From contig NW_025062478.1 of assembly GCF_000002995.4 (NCBI RefSeq), forward strand, positions 1,550,001-1,614,000: a stretch of DNA of 64,000 nt, written 5' to 3'. This DNA is from Brugia malayi (lineage: Eukaryota > Nematoda > Chromadorea > Rhabditida > Onchocercidae). Positions 14,201-27,540 of this stretch are shown here, piece after piece. The notes beneath the pieces are model-generated. The model searched no databases, had not been told where the DNA came from, and saw only the letters and a list, made by a program, of their open reading frames with translations. The position numbers were made by a program, and so were the translations under genes. Numbering within the stretch: position 1 is the first letter of the stretch; each line of letters starts with the position of its first letter.

Positions 14201-17200
14201 CAAAAGCTAAATAGTTATCTTAAAATGTTCAAATAAATGAAAAAATTACTTTTGCTTTCATTTTTTTAAAAAAAATTTTGATCAATATAATCTGAAATAT
14301 ATATTTCATTACTTATTTATATAATTCTTTTATTAATATAGCAATTTTTTTATGAATTTTAACTATTTCAGATTACATGGATCAAATTTTTTTGAAATAA
14401 ATAAATGGAAAAAAAATTTTTGTTCTACTAATATTTATTTTCTAATTTCTTCCTTTAATTTTTTGTTAAGTTAACTAATTAATTAATTAATTAATATCAT
14501 TTAATCTTTTATTCAAATGTATATTTTAATGAATATACAATCCCTTCTCATTTTTTTTTTCTTTTAAGTTTTAATCATAGAAGATTTTTTGAATAATTTG
14601 ACCATATTTATAGTACATACGTACATACAACGACAAACAAATCATATGCATGTGATGGACAAAAGAATGAAAATGTGTTGACCAATGACCACTTGACATA
14701 TTCAAAACATAGAATGAAAAAATAAAACCAACAGGGAAAGGGTTAAAATGATAATAAGTTGATATGAATGATTGACATTTTGTCATAAATTCTGATTTGA
14801 AAAATAAAAAGAAATAACCGTCGTAGATGAATAATAATAGTACTTGATGATGTCGCTTTCTTTTTAAGAACCACTTTAAGATAAGATTTTATTCAAATTT
14901 TAGTTTTCTTTTTTAATTTTTTATAATTTAATGTAAAAAAAAAAAGAGGAAGAAAATGACATAAAATTGAATTTCGTTACGGTAAACCACAAATAATGTT
15001 TAAAAAAAGATTTTTTTTTTTCGCATCATTGCAAACTTATTTTTTCTATTTTTTTTTTTTGAAATTCTATTGCAATTTTACTAATGTATGCATAGATTTT
15101 TATTTTAATTTTATTGATCTAACTATAATTTCTGCTCATACTCGATAAATTTCTAATATTACTAACTCTAAAATTATACTACTAAGCTAAATTAAATTAA
15201 TTTTTCCTTTATTCCTAGTTATAATTAAGATAATATATTAATAATATCATTTTTAATGCTAACAACAAAATGTGGTGGGACAAGAAAGACAAAGCTAAAG
15301 GAAACAAAAGTTTCGATATTGAAAAATATTTTAAAATTGAAATAATATTAGTTTTTTTTCAAAGTTATTAAATTATTGGAAAATATTAATTTAATTTAAT
15401 TTTGAACGAGAAAAAAGACAAAGAAGATTACAAAAAACTAAAAATAAAATTGTAGTGATGTGTTTGTATATCTAAAATTATTAATTAATGATGATTTTAG
15501 GAAGGTTGAAATTATCATTTCATAAATATGTTTATTAGAAAATCCCTTCTACTACCATAAAATTTGTTTACTAATGTGCTTATTTCAATAATTGGTTTAT
15601 TATTTCTAATTAGTTTATTCTTTCTTCTAATTAATCCAATTTCTTTTTTTTTATCATACCTTCATTCTAAATTAAGACAGCATTATTGTTTTTTTTTTCT
15701 TCCCGAGATTTGGAAATGAAAGAAAATTTAAAAAATAATGAAAGGATAGTTTAAATAACAATAATTAATTGTTCTAATTGAAAATAATTATTTCAATAAA
15801 TTGTGATAGAATAGGTAAATAAAGAATGATGGTAGAAAAATTTTGTGTTAAAATTAAAAAATCAAAATATTATAATAATTCCATTGGAATCATTAACTTT
15901 AAAGATAATAAATAAATTACTTATAAAATTTTGAGAATAAAAATTTCTTTCTAGAAATTTTTATCATCGTAAATTTTTTGATGAAACAATTGTTGAAAGG
16001 ATATTTTGATATATTTACACAATAAAAGAAAAAAAAAAGAAGGGAAATCAAAGAAAAAGCCGACAAAATTAGCGATGAAAAATTTGTTGCTGAAAAGCAA
16101 TAGTGAAAAACTTTTTGCTGTCACACTGTCACACTTTCAAGATGTCAACCTACTCAATCAAGCAGTTGTCAACTTATTGGTTTGTCAACTGATACAAATG
16201 GGAAACTCACAGATAGTTCAATAGAATTAGAATTAATAATTTAGAATAAGATATCAAATGTTGCAAAAAGCATATTAGTATTAATTCAATACTATTTCGT
16301 TTTATCGATAAATTAAAAGTACCAACAACGAATTCGGTAAGTACTAACAAGTAGTAACAGAATTAAAATTTGTTAAATTTTTAATGATTTTGATTTTACT
16401 ATTAATTATTATATTGATTGTTATGAGTTATTTGGTTTCTAGAATTAGAATTAAGAATTTAAATGCAATTAAAGATTTGTTTTTTAGCAAACAAAGAATT
16501 GCAAAGATATCTTGACGTTTAGTTAGCTCCAATAACTAAAATTATTAATTAGCTTTAAAAAATAATAAAATTATTAAATTAGTTCTAAAATATTAGCTTC
16601 ATTAATTAGTCGTTGATCTCTTTCTTTATATTCCAACTTTATTTTGCATATTATTTAGTATAACATTTGGCATAAGATTGTATGCCATTTAAATTTAAAA
16701 TGATTTTTTTTTTTTTAAATACTTTTTTTGTTATTAATAATAATGATGTCGTGAATGTCGTTGATTGAATTTGTCAATGCGAATATTTATTGATTTATCA
16801 TGACATATGAAGGATACTGTATTAAAGAAAGTAGTTTAATTTTGAAAAAAAAAAAAAAAACTTTACTGATTAATTTTTTCTTGGACATTTATTATTACAG
16901 ATATATTGTTTCATAAACTGTATTTACAAAAAAGAAGAAATCCTTAACTATATACAAAAATCTTTAATTAAATACTTTATAAAAAAAATTAGAAATTAAT
17001 TATACACTTTAGCTGTATATACTTCTAGTACTGCTCTTTGTTTCATTTTACATGTATATTTCAACAAATACTTAATTATTTCTAAATGATCATTTTATTA
17101 TACATCTGTTTTACACATTAAAAAGATCGCTGTAACTTTTTATAAGCAAAAAAAAAAAAAAAGGAAACGATGTCATATTAAAATTTAGATGTTTAATTTT

Positions 17201-20200
17201 AATGATAAGAATGCATAGAATAAATATGAAAATATTTAAGGAATTAAAATTAATTAAAAATATTGATTGAAAAATAAGATATGACACTTAACAGAGATAG
17301 CTATAGTTTAATCAAAAATATTAGGTATTTGAGTGGAAAAGTTTAAGATTATAGAAAATTTGTGTATATTTATTATTATATTACAAAAACATCTTGGAAA
17401 TTTTATATACATATTTGTTACAAATTTAATTTGTCACATATTAGTTATCATGAAATTACCACTGATAACAATAATTTTAACAAATAATATATTGTCGATA
17501 ACCAATACAACACTTGTAATATTATTCAAATATACAGCACTTATTGAATTTACATAAATTACTTATGTAATGGTAAATCGATGACATATTTAGTTTATAC
17601 ATATTATTTAAGTACTCAGTAAAGATTTAGGTTGATAACGTATTTATCATGAAAAAAAAGAAAAAAAAAATGAAATGAAATGACTCTATTATGCTTACAA
17701 GTATAAAAAAACTTTTTTGTGATATTTTTCAACTTTATAGCGCTTATTGCATTTATATAAATTACTTATTAATAACATATTTAGTCATACTTAACAAAAA
17801 CTTTGGACAAATTAATACATGAAATGAAATAGTGTAGAAGAAGTGATATAATTAATATATTTAATATTTTTTAAATTACATAAATATTTAGAGAAAAAAA
17901 TTGATTTAAATATTTAGTAAATATTTAGAGGAAAAAATTGTGCTTATAAATTCCATTTATCACATTTTATCATACAAAACCATAATACTCCATTAATATG
18001 AAATGTTAATAGATGAAATTAGGAACGTTTATAATATTTGTTTTTGATCGAATAATATTTCCAATAATTTTGATATATCCGACTGAAAAATTAACTTATC
18101 TTATATTTGTATTATTTCCGTACTTTGTTTTTTGCGGTATTACCTTTGTGATCAATCAGAAATAATAAATAATCAGAGATATAATGCTTATATTCAGCAA
18201 GAGAGTTATCTGATTGATAAAAATAAATTAGGTAATAAATAGTAAAGGATAAGAATTGATAAGAATTTCAATAATATTTGGTACTTGAAATAACTGATAA
18301 AAAATTAGAAAACAAGAAAATAAAAATTAAAAAATATGAATATATTTGTTGTAATCTTCACTGCATTTCAAAATATTTTTATCAATTTTAATTTTTTTTT
18401 TACAAATTATCGGATACATCAAAAATTCATAGAAAGATTAATTTTTCTACTATGAAATATAATTTCCAATGACTATTACAAATAATTCGCTAAATGATAA
18501 TTGTAATTAAAATTTCTTTGAAAAAATTCTTTTCTTTTTTTTATGGCTTAATTAATAATAATTATTTATTTATTTATTTATTTATTGAATATAAGCAAAT
18601 ATTTTCAACAATTAATTGAAAATGCCAAAAAAAAAAGAGAAAAAAAGAAGACAAAATTAACGGAAATTAAAAAAAGCACAGTATGCTAAAGCTATTGCTA
18701 CACATATAATAAAACATCATTTGTAATGTTAAAGAAAAAAAAATTGGAAATCAATTAACTCTTCAGGTATTGGCTAATTCATTCATTTTAACTCCACCTT
18801 TTTTCTACCCACCCCAACCAATTCATAACATCTATTCATTTGCTCCGCCCTTTTTTCATCACTACCAAAATTGGATAAATTTAAGAATGAAAATGGGAGG
18901 TAGAGAGAGAGAGAGAGAGAGAAAGGGAGTGGAAAAAGAGATAGAAAGAGAAATCTGATGAGATTATAAAGTGTATATGGGATGAATGAAGAGAATGAAA
19001 TTGAAGTGAAATAATGAAAAGCATTTGAAGAAATGGGAGGTTAAGTGGGATAGATGAAAATGTTAATGAAAGATGAGGAAAAGACTGGTAAGGGTGAGAT
19101 GCATGATAAGTGGTCATTTAATCATAAGTGTAGAGGAGGAGTGGTGGTAATAATAGCAGTAGTAGTAGTAGTAGTAGTAATACTAGTAATAGTAGTGGTA
19201 GGTACTAGAATAATAATAGCTGATTGTGTTGTATGAGATTTTTAAAGAGAAAAGCAGCAGAAAAAGTGGGTAGGGAAGTAATTTCAACAAAGATTGAGTG
19301 GGATGAAATGAAAAATGAAGAAGATAAATGATAAAAAGTAATGAAGAGGAATTTAGGAGAAAGAGGAAAAAGTGGAGAAAGAAAAGAAAATAAAGGAAAA
19401 GGAGGAAATGGAAGAGGAGGAGAAGGAGGAGGAGGAGGAGGGAAAGGAGGAGGAGGAGGAGAAAAAAAGAAAGAGGTAAAAGAAAGAAGAATGGTTGAGA
19501 GGAATTTTGTTCAATATTTATCTTAAGAGGATGATGGTTAGTTTAGTGTTTGGGATAGTTCGATAGGAACAAATCTATCTATTCACTTTTTATTTTTCAA
19601 AAGTATACTTAACTAATAAAGCTTAAATTCTAAACTTGAACTTTCCTTCTTTTTTTTTTTCTTTTTCTCCAACTTTCTCTCTCTCTCTCTCCCTCTCCCT
19701 TTTTTATTTATTTTCTTTTAATAGATATGTATATACCTGAAAAGAAAAAAAAAAAAAAGGGAAGGATGAATCACAAAAATTCAAGTCCACTTATTCATCA
19801 TTTTCAAGTACTGTACAAAACGTATGATGATGATCATTAAGGATCTATTCAAATATGATTATCTATCATTGATATTATTACTTTTACTACAATTATTATT
19901 ATTATTATTTATTTAATTAATATTTGCATTTCTATTTTTTTTTTAACGATTTTTTCTTTTTGAAATTTATCATTTATAGTAAAATAAAATTATTTTACAA
20001 TATGTAGTATTGTTTTTGATTGTAGTGACATCTTTTAGTAATTAGTTAATAATTTTAAATATTAAACAAAATTATAAAAACATAAGAACAAAGTAAGTTG
20101 GTGATAAAAAAAAAAATAAGTTAATTCTCTTATAACTTAATTTCAATCAAATGAAATTCTATTTTTTTTAGCAAAATATATCTCAAATAATTGCGAAAAA

Positions 20201-23200
20201 AAAAAAAAAAACATATGAAGGCATTTTCTATCTTTTATAGTAATTTTTAGACTGATTTTTATAACTTTTGATAGTAATGAAGTAACTTTAGTAAGTTTTA
20301 ACAATTAAATGGTTTTCGCAACCAAATAAAATTTATAATTGAAATAGGTTTGAAAAACTGCTTTATCATTACCAATTTGGAATATAATTTAGTTTAATAA
20401 TACTAGTTTTCGTGACCTATTCGATTGCTCAGCAAATAAAACTCTTTACTTACTCAAACAAAACTGAATTTGTGATTAAACATTGAAAAAAAAAAAAAAA
20501 AAAAAAAACATTAAAAAATTAGCATTAGGGAATAAATTGCCATAAGTCTACTTCATAGATCAGTATTTTAAATTTGATCAGATAATAACATTTTTTAAAC
20601 AAATTCAGGAAATATAATTTTAATAATATTATTTTTAAATACAATTTGTGCATGCAATCATCCACTTTCATTTTCAATTTAATTGAATCATTTCCATTAC
20701 ACTTTCAAAAGTTTTATTTTATGTTTAGTTAATTTTTAGTTTTCGTCTTATCCTCTCTGATAAATTTTCTTATCAATTATTCATCTGTTTCAATAATTGT
20801 TCAATTAAAAAAGCCTCTTAATCTAATTTCTAATTTCTGATTGTGAATTTTAATATTAAAAATAAAACAAATCAATCAGCTGTTGCATCAATATGCATAA
20901 ACTATTGATTTATTGGCGGATCAAAAGTAAAAGTAAATTAAACATTAGCGGGAATTCTTCAAGATTCTATCAGATCTCTATTCTGTCAACAATTTCATAT
21001 TGTGCAATCATTTTTATTGATTTTTTTATATTAATATATTTATGTGACAAATGTTTGATATCATTTATTAGCATTAGGTATGTTTCTTTTTTTTTTTTTT
21101 TCTTAGGGGTTTTTGTTTTGTAATTAAACTTAAATTCGAATTCTTTTGATCGCAGATCTGTAATTATTACTCATTAGATTTTTGCACTGAAATTGAACTT
21201 AAAATTAATTTTTTATGAGTAATTTGATTTTTTTTTAACTTTTTTCTGCATTTTATTTCATTAATTTTAAAAATTAAATGTAATTTATTAACTTTGAATG
21301 AATAGCTCTGTGTAAAAGTCAAACAAAATTCGATCATAATGAAAAATCGAAATTAACTAATAAAATCGACAAATGAATGAAGAAATTAATTATTTAGTGA
21401 AGGAATAAATAAATGTAAACTAATTATGCTATCGAAATTTTACTTTAAAGTTAGCTGAGTGGTAGATATTATTTGTTGTATGTTTTAATTAAATTTTATT
21501 CCCATGTAATCATCTATCGAATAAAACACAAAGTCACTTTTTTCTACATTTTATTTCATTAATTTTAAAAATTAAATGTAATTTATTAACTTTGAAATGA
21601 AAGGATTTGTTTTTAAGTTGAACAGAAAATTTTAAATCATTCACAAATTGTCTTCTTTTTTTTGCTTTTTTTGTCATCTAATATTTTTAAAATAAACCGA
21701 GCATAAAAAGGATATTTAAAAAGATATTAGCAATTTATTAATGAAATAAAATTATTTATAGCTTAGTGCAAAAATTATATGTTTTAAAATTTGATCATTC
21801 AGTTCTTCGTTCAATTCGAATTTAATTTGCAATATTAGGTTAAAATAGATAGAGTTATTATAATGAATTAGTATATTATAAAAGCTTTAGGTAATTTGAT
21901 ATAATGCTGCCATATGTTAAAGAGCGAAAAAAAGAAAAACCTAAAGCGTAAGATATAGTTTTACATTTTTTGCAGTTACAATAAATTTAACAATTAATTC
22001 AATAAAAAATTTAGAAATAAATTTAGTTATAGAAAAAAAAACAAAATGATTTTTATTTAAATTATCGAATGATTTGCATAGAAAAATTTTGTATTAAATT
22101 TTATAATAAAATTAATATTTTAGCTCGAGTTCATCAACGTTTGCTGAAAATGGCAGCAAACTCTGCATCGGGTAGTATAACATCATTAGAAGCATCACCA
22201 GTGGGTTTTTCCGGTTATCGACCAACAAATAGTACAATACATTCAGTAACCGGAACCGGTTCAAGTAATAGTGGTATGGGAACGGTAGTAGCAACACATG
22301 GAAGTGCTGCAACAGCATCATCAGCATTTAGTGCATCACCTTATCTTACCGGTCATTTTGGTAATAGTTATCAACCGGCACCAGATTTTTCAAGGTTAAA
22401 TTAAAATAGAAATTTAATTTTAAACTGGAAAATTTGAACAATTCTGACAAAGTGCTATTAAAAGTGTAAAATATTTCATTTTAATTTTTTTTTTCTTTTT
22501 TAATAGAAATTATTAATTTCCTGTTTTACAGTTATGTTACAAATGCACCATCAGCTGCTGGTTGGTATGGTACTCATGATCCACGACTTGGTTTGTTTTA
22601 TTATTCAAATAAATCATTCTATTTAAATTATTATTTTAATAAACTATACATATGCAAAAATTATTTATTCATTTATTTATTTACCCCTTATAGCCATTTA
22701 TTTATTTTATATAAGTAGTATTAAGTTTGAATTTTGATTTTTAAATTTTACAAAATTAAGTTTTAAATGGAAGAAAAGTTTCTATTTTGAAATTTTATAA
22801 AATTTTATTTTGACTTCATTTACAAATAAAAATTGCTCGTAATTTATTATTCTTACAAAATAAGAGCTAATTAAATTAATATATTTTATGAAAATGTTCC
22901 GTCAAACAGGTAATGTATATGTGTGTCATTCTGTCATCCCTGGTGTGTTAATATAAAATTTTATTATTGATTTTATTTAATTCAATATATGAAAAAGTTC
23001 TACTTTGTTCAGTGATATCATTCAAATAAGTTGATAAAATATCATAGATTTAATAATTAACATAATTTAAATAATGAAAAACAAATCGATTACAGTTATT
23101 GAAAATTAAAATGAACAGAAAAAGTAAAAGTAACTTTTCTTACTCTTAATTTCAATACAAATGAGCAAATAAGTGATTATTGGAAAAGAAAATTTTAATC

Positions 23201-26200
23201 GAAATTTTATTACCTTTCTTTTTTATTATCAATTTTTAAAAAATTTGTCGAAAATAAATTATTTAAACTAAGTAAGCAAAAAAAAAAAAATTGGTTAATT
23301 AAGCAATATTTAAACATTGAAAATTTCAAATATAACTAAATAATTTTTTATGAAAAAAATTTGCATTCAATATTTTTCAATAATTAAAACTTCCCAACAA
23401 TTTTTAGAAAGTTTGCAATTCAATTTAACTAAATTATAAAAAAAAAAAAATGAAAATTACTCTTTTCTACTTTCTTTTCTTTTACATTTATTAATTAATA
23501 TTAGAAATAATTAGAGTAGTTTTACGGTACAAAATATCATTTTCGGTAACATATTGCATTGGTAGATAGTTACGGTATCTCGAAATTTGGATCAACTAGA
23601 AGTGGATAAAAAAAAAAGTGGTAGATTATCCGAATTTGAAGTTCTTAAACTTTGTTTACTACTTTATTATCAGATGATTAATCTTATTTACTATCTCACT
23701 ATCATAAGATTAAGCTCACTGAATTACCGTCAAAAAAAAAAAAAAAAAAGGAAAAAAGAACCGCATTATATCAATTTGAATATTTCATTATTTAATCTTA
23801 ATTTTTTTTGTTTTGTTCTAAAATTATTCATACACCTGTTTTTTTATATAAAACTTTTCTTTGTAAATTTTTTTGGCAATTTTTTTTCTTAAAACTATTA
23901 TCAAACAATTGCATTCTTTTTTATTTTCCTTGCGTTTATTTTTTATCCTTATATTCTTTTAATTATTTTCCTTACTTATTAAATTCATTTATTGTTTGTT
24001 CATGTATATTTTTGCATCATTTTCTTTTCCAAATTATATCTATTTTAAATTATTTTATTTTGGTCTTTTCTTAATTTTAATGTTAAATTATTTTTATTAA
24101 TTTAAATTTGTTCCCTTTTTGCCAAATTCATTTAAAATATTGCAATATTAGCTTGAATCAAATCATTTCTTTTCATTTTTCATCCAAATTATTTATTAGT
24201 AAATTTTAATATTTACAAATTTATCATATTCAAACTATTCATCAATTTTTGTAAAATTTCCTCGTCTATTCTTTTTGACTCTTTTTTTCTCCTTCTCCTG
24301 ACTCTCTCTGTCTCCCTCTTTCTTTATTTCTTTTATTCTATATTTGATTACTTTTAAATTTAAAATAAAGTATCGTAGAATTAGAAAATGAATGAAATGC
24401 TATGAAATTTTCTCTTCTTTTCAATCCATCATTTTGTCATTTGAAATCAATTCATTGTATAGTTAGTTTTCTTTTCTAATTTGTATTTGATAGTTGCGAA
24501 AATTAAACAAACATGGGTAAAATATACGGGCAAACATTAACTAAAATAGACAGAATAAGAAAAGGGGAAGTTAAGGTATAGTTATCGAAATAATCGATTA
24601 AAGATTAAAAAATATTACCATGAAATGTAAATTTTCAAAGAAAGAATAGCATTTGGATGTATGATTTATGTAAATATTGTATCTGATATGGTATTGATAG
24701 AAAATTATCAATAATAAGTAAGGTAAGATTAAGGTAAAGTAAAGTAAAGTAAGATAAGGTAAGGTGAGGCAAGGTATACATACGCATAAATGTACAGTAA
24801 TCCAATTGCAATATTAGTTTTTTTTTTTTTTAAGTCAAAAAAAGAAAAATAAAAAATAGTAATGAAAAAAGTTTAAAATTTCTAAAAATTTGAATTTGTA
24901 ATTGTTTTGTTTTTCGAAATTTTAAATAAGTTATCAAATTTTGATCAAATGCATTAGAATTTTTAAAAATTTTTAATCGTTGTAAAGAAGAAAGGAGTAA
25001 AATGAAAAATTTTGTAAAGCTAAAAAAGTTCAATAATTTTCTTTTTTTTTTTTTTTTTTTTTCAACTATTTAAAAACAAAATTAAATAAAATTTTTTCTA
25101 TTTCTTTATTAAAAAATATTTGATAATAAATGAATTTAGAATTAATGTTTAAATTTTTTCCATAAAAATTATCAATTTTTTTTTTGTTTTATTTCTTTTT
25201 AACATACTTTTTCCTATATTTCAATGTATTTTAATTAAATTTAATTTCTTTTTTAAATTTTATTATTTATCTAACAAATATTGTTTTTTTCTATTCTTTT
25301 TTTTTTGCCATTAACACTACTACTACCGGCACTAATAGTAATAATATTAATAAAATAATAATAACATTTATTATCACAAATTTATTTAATTAATTTATAA
25401 CCCATTATCAATTAATTAGCAGTAATAATAGCTTTATAAAAATAATTAATTATTAAATAAATGAATGATAAAGTAAAAAAAAAAAAATGATCGTCAATTT
25501 ATTATAATATGATTAAACAATAAATGATAAATTTATACCCCTGCTGGTATATTTGTCACTTTCCCACTTTCTTTTCTAGATTTATATGTATGTTTATGTA
25601 TGTGCATGTATGTGTGTATGTGTATGTGTGTGTATGTTTGTATGTTGAATAAGTTATATAAGTTAGATGCACGGGAATTAGATAAAACTTCTATTCATTT
25701 GTTGTGAAAAGAGACAATTTTATGATGAGTGAACAGCAGGAAACCAAAAAATTTTTTTTGTCTAACTAATCACACAGCACTAAATCATAAATACTTTTTT
25801 TTTTTTATTGTTCTTTTTTTTTTTTTTTTTTTTTTTCAATCTTTAATTTCTTTTTAAATTAAAATATTAATAATTATCTGTTTGAAAAAAGAAAAAACTG
25901 ATTGAAAAATTTAATTGATAATAATAAATTAAACTGCATAAAAAACAAATAATTAATGTGCTTAAATTAAATTTTTAAAATTTTATATTTTGTAAATTAT
26001 GTTAAAAATTAAATTTTCATTTTATTTTATAAATTGCAAATGTATAACCATAACAAATGTAATTAAATTATACAATAATGAAATTTAAAAAAGAAAAAAA
26101 AAAAACGAATGAAAATGCTTGGAACAGAAAAAAAAAAAAAAAGGTTTTATAAATTGCAGTACCACGATTAGGTTCCAGTTTTGGCCTTAATTGTGGTATT

Positions 26201-27515
26201 AATCCAGCTCATGCGGCAATGCAAGGATTACAATTACCACTTTCTGGTCACGTTGGTTCCAGACGTAAACGACGTGTACTTTTTTCACAAAATCAAGTTT
26301 ATGAATTAGAACGACGCTTTCGTGCATCCAAATATTTAACAGCACCGGAACGTGAAGCATTAGCAAATTCAATTGGACTCTCAGCAACACAGGTTTAATG
26401 CTCAATTTCAAGTTTTATTGATTTATTTTTTATTTTGTTTGTTTCATTTGTTTTATTTGCAACAAAATTTTCTGTAAATTTTTTTAAAAAAAAATTAAAA
26501 TTATTATTTTAGGTGAAAATTTGGTTTCAAAATCATCGTTACAAATGTAAGCGTCAAGAAAAGGAGCGCAAAATGACCGATGGTAATAGAGGACGAGATG
26601 AAAGTCAATCACCTGGACCATCTAGGACACCAACACCGTTAGATAGTAGTAGCATTGATAAGTATGTTTATATTATTAGCATTTAATTTTAATTTTTATT
26701 TAAATTTTTAATGAATAATAGAAATTGAAATGAAATGAGTAATACGATTTTAATGTCAAATTATGTTTATTTGAAAATTAAAATTGTTACTAAAAGAAAT
26801 TGAGTAATTTTTCTTTTGGTTTTTTTTCTTTTTCTTGTTTTCACTCAAATTTTTTGCTTGAAATTTTAATTTTAAATTTTAAAAATTTTCATATTTCTAC
26901 TTGCATCTTATCAGTTATCTTTTTTGTCTATCATTTTGTCTTTACGGATTAATAATTTGTAGAAAAATGAATGTTTCAATACTGGTTAAAGATGGAAAAC
27001 GTTGTGATAATGCACATGCTGTTACCGGTGTTGTACCGGATTCAAATCAGGAACATTTGTTAAATTTAAGTGCATTACCTGATGGTATACCGGATTTAAA
27101 AAATCAATTTTATCAACAAGTATGTTTTATTTTCTTTTAAACATACGTAAAAATATACTAATAAAAAGAAAAAAATTTCTGTGAATACTAATTGTAGTAT
27201 TATAATTAATTCAAAACTAAATTACAACAAATTAAAAATTATTTTCAAATCGTTAAATACGCTTAAATAAATCAAAAATACAACTGGAAAATAAGAAAAA
27301 ATAATTTTTTTTTTTTAAAGAAATTGTAGTTAATTTAGCTGATAGTATTTTTAAAATATAAAGTAAATTACAAAATTTTTTTTTAAATTTTTTTTTTAAA
27401 GGCAATGTGTCAACCGAGCAATATGTATCAGCAAGGAGCATTTCCATTTCCGCCATTTGGTGCGCAACCGTATCCAACTGCTCAAAATCCATACTATCCA
27501 TATTATGCAAAATAA
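11040..27515 (+). CDS. ceh-24: NK-2 class homeobox transcription factor (NKX2-1/2-4, ceh-24 type), 327 aa
   Basis: Seven exons with matching phases: 11040-11232, 22124-22394, 22532-22590, 26160-26392, 26513-26661, 26963-27119, 27402-27515 (TAA). The product should be a sequence-specific nuclear DNA-binding regulator. The N-terminal TN motif FTVNDILSP (residues 52-60) is the eh1-like co-repressor-binding motif of NK-2 proteins. [10 protein letters not shown] (about 101-110) matches the GWYG..DPR block found in NKX2-1/2-4. The homeodomain (about 145-204) has Tyr54, the NK-2 hallmark, in [12 protein letters not shown]; an intron falls between its positions 44 and 45. The NK-2-specific domain follows as [10 protein letters not shown] (242-251). 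The C-terminus is rich in Pro, Tyr and Gln. In C. elegans ceh-24 acts in vulval muscle, pharyngeal muscle m8 and some motor neurons (family knowledge). The TN, GWYG and NK2-SD signatures favour ceh-24 over ceh-22 or ceh-27. An AATAAA lies 20 bp after the stop. Confidence 0.92.
12102..12118. repeat. Inverted repeat of two GATA motifs
   Basis: TTATCACTGAGTGATAA is two perfect 8-bp arms around one central base. Each arm holds a WGATAR-type GATA site, in opposite orientations. It lies in the first intron of the homeobox gene next to a locally GC-richer patch containing CCGCGG. Confidence 0.6.
14689..14696 (-). promoter_or_regulatory. Candidate NK-2 binding site in first intron
   Basis: CCACTTGA is the exact complement of the NKX2 consensus TCAAGTGG. 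It sits in a non-repetitive patch of the first intron of an NK-2 gene. Function is inferred only; one such 8-mer is not improbable by chance in a window this size. Confidence 0.35.
18890..19500 (+). repeat. Strand-asymmetric polypurine block
   Basis: About 600 bp of almost continuous purine on the plus strand. It includes an (AG)n run near 18902-18922, TAG/AGT repeats at about 19150-19200 and long GGA/GAA runs at 19341-19490. Stop-free frames here (Arg/Glu/Gly/Lys-rich, and Ser/His/Leu-rich on the complement) follow from composition. It lies inside the first intron of the homeobox gene. Confidence 0.8.
21239..21599. repeat. Direct repeat pair, about 62 bp, 298 bp apart
   Basis: The segment at 21239-21300 recurs at 21537-21599 with a G/A substitution near its start and one inserted A near its end. 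It is AT-rich but long and near-identical, so it reflects duplication rather than chance. It lies at the 3' end of the first intron of the homeobox gene. Confidence 0.85.
24717..24776 (+). repeat. Pentanucleotide array (AAGGT/AAAGT)n in intron 3 of the homeobox gene
   Basis: About 60 bp alternate between AAGGT, AAAGT and AAGAT. Many units contain GTAAG or GTAAAG, so the array resembles a string of 5' splice sites on the transcribed strand. Confidence 0.75.
25583..25646 (+). repeat. TG/TATG microsatellite in intron 3 of the homeobox gene
   Basis: A run of TATG, TGTG and TGCATG units about 64 bp long. The alternating purine-pyrimidine sequence is the only sizeable TG repeat noticed in the window. 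Confidence 0.85.
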
Positions 27516-27534
27516 AAATTAATTTATATTAGAA

Positions 27535-27540
27535 AATAAA
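27535..27540 (+). terminator. ceh-24: Poly(A) signal AATAAA of the homeobox gene
   Basis: AATAAA begins 20 bp after the TAA stop and is followed by a long A run, then a T-rich stretch. AATAAA is common by chance in this AT-rich DNA, so use of this copy is uncertain. Confidence 0.45.

Larger units (their letters stand above)
11233..22123 (+). other. ceh-24: 10.9-kb first intron of the homeobox gene
   Basis: It begins GTAAGT and ends ATTTTAG. The content is A/T homopolymers, a polypurine block (about 18890-19500), direct repeats at 21239/21537, a GATA-type inverted repeat at 12102-12118 and an exact NK-2 site at 14689-14696. Less AT-rich patches lie at about 12000-12120, 12950-13070 and 14600-14780. 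No internal gene was found. The 72-codon frame at 16006-16224 is Lys-rich at its start and shows no family resemblance. Confidence 0.75.

Noticed and set aside
16006..16224. 72-codon frame in the homeobox first intron
   Set aside because: No recognisable domain, no supporting splice sites, and a Lys-rich start derived from an A-rich tract.
18881..19526. Several Arg/Glu/Gly-rich and Ser/His-rich frames on both strands
   Set aside because: Products of the polypurine block; composition alone explains the lack of stops.
22112..22327. Minus-strand 71-codon frame
   Set aside because: Antisense shadow of the second homeobox exon.
26199..26411. Minus-strand 70-codon frame
   Set aside because: Antisense shadow of the homeodomain exon.
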